A stretch of DNA of 64,000 nucleotides from assembly GCA_963763855.1 (NCBI GenBank), contig CAVXPU010000005.1:2604001-2668000 (forward strand), read 5' to 3'. A program made the translations under genes and the position numbers. Shown piece by piece: positions 63,852 to 64,000 of the stretch. How positions within the stretch are numbered: the first letter of the stretch is position 1; every line of letters begins with the position of its first letter. This DNA comes from JAIBCC01 sp963763855. Its GTDB lineage: Bacteria > Acidobacteriota > Blastocatellia > Pyrinomonadales > Pyrinomonadaceae. Below the pieces are notes generated by a model. The model made no database searches. It had not been told where the DNA came from and saw nothing but the letters and a program-made list of their open reading frames with translations.

Positions 63852-64000
63852 ATGAGTGAATTACGAAAGATCAAACGGGCGTTAATCAGCGTTTCCGATA
63901 AAACTGGCATAATTGAATTTGCCAAAGAACTTGCAAAATACGACGTAAAAATTATTTCAACCGGCGGCACGGCGAAAAGCTTGCGTGAAGCAGGTTTAAC
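63852..64000 (+). CDS. purH: Bifunctional IMP cyclohydrolase / AICAR formyltransferase, N-terminal part
   Basis: From ATG 63852 the frame reads KIKRALISVSDKTGIIEFAK and then VKIISTGGTAKSLREAGL, the conserved start of PurH (SVSDKTG and STGGT motifs of the MGS-like cyclohydrolase domain). 49 codons are in the window; the rest lies to the right. It catalyses the last two steps of IMP synthesis. Confidence 0.93.
   Translation, partial: MSELRKIKRALISVSDKTGIIEFAKELAKYDVKIISTGGTAKSLREAGL

Noticed and set aside
1..64000. tRNA, rRNA, CRISPR, prophage or transposase genes
   Set aside because: None seen on either strand; short palindromes are not flanked by transposase reading frames.

Overview
The window reads as a chromosomal segment of a diderm bacterium, most likely an acidobacterium of the Blastocatellia / Pyrinomonadaceae type (inference from gene content and protein style; no marker rRNA is present). 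Pointers are a Gram-negative lipid A gene (lpxD), OmpA/BON and outer-membrane barrel proteins, two large one-component regulators built from an OmpR-type winged helix plus a membrane anchor plus TPR or TolB-like beta-propeller repeats, an S55 (SpoIVB-type) peptidase, dienelactone hydrolases and small HTH proteins with a zinc-knuckle. Base composition is moderately A+T-rich. No tRNA, rRNA, CRISPR array, prophage or recognisable transposase was found.

Layout. 0-11.2 kb is accessory: the 3' end of one winged-helix/TPR regulator (3-95), a secreted metzincin and a frameshifted coiled-coil protein, an intact regulator (2417-4324), a four-gene envelope operon (9397 down to 4437), a Tat-type small protein, a 500-bp stretch holding a decayed second copy of the regulator with its upstream region, and a DUF2235/Tle-like lipase. 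11.4-19.5 kb is metabolic: inositol-phosphate synthase, a phosphoglucose isomerase broken by a frameshift, dienelactone hydrolase, cyclase, an unusual amidohydrolase and an interrupted M48 protease. 19.6-23.3 kb is a single 1251-aa nuclease-STAND NTPase with the look of an anti-phage defence gene. 23.5-31.5 kb holds gamma-glutamyltranspeptidase, a c-heme protein, SDR, SbcD-like phosphoesterase, Lon-N protein and an OmpA envelope operon. 31.7-47.6 kb is mostly housekeeping: S55 peptidase, HD hydrolase, an acyl-CoA ligase-moaD-moaE-FGE operon, peroxiredoxin, isoprenoid pair, coaBC, family-4 UDG, priA, a degenerate Uma2 and lpxD. 47.6-54.9 kb is a second accessory block: a TPR protein, five minus-strand genes of unknown function (several small, without signal peptides, one with a peptidoglycan-binding-like repeat), a winged-helix/TolB regulator and a free-standing domain resembling the N-terminus of class III/IV lanthipeptide synthetases. 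54.9-64 kb returns to ordinary genes, ending in the first 49 codons of purH.

Themes. (1) Regulator cassettes: the divergent regulatory region at 2238-2416 recurs at 10001-10190, each time between a minus-strand accessory gene and a plus-strand winged-helix regulator; the second regulator is a pseudogene. (2) Four genes carry single-base frameshifts, several at homopolymers, and one has an in-frame TGA; this may be residual sequencing error, so 'pseudogene' labels are provisional. (3) Long inverted repeats sit at many convergent gene ends, and short CACGAA / CACAGA-type words recur between genes. (4) Several genes have a -10-like hexamer only 6-7 nt before the ATG, suggesting leaderless transcripts.

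Best candidates for something undescribed are the 48.7-54.9 kb cluster, the solitary nuclease-STAND gene and the duplicated regulator module.
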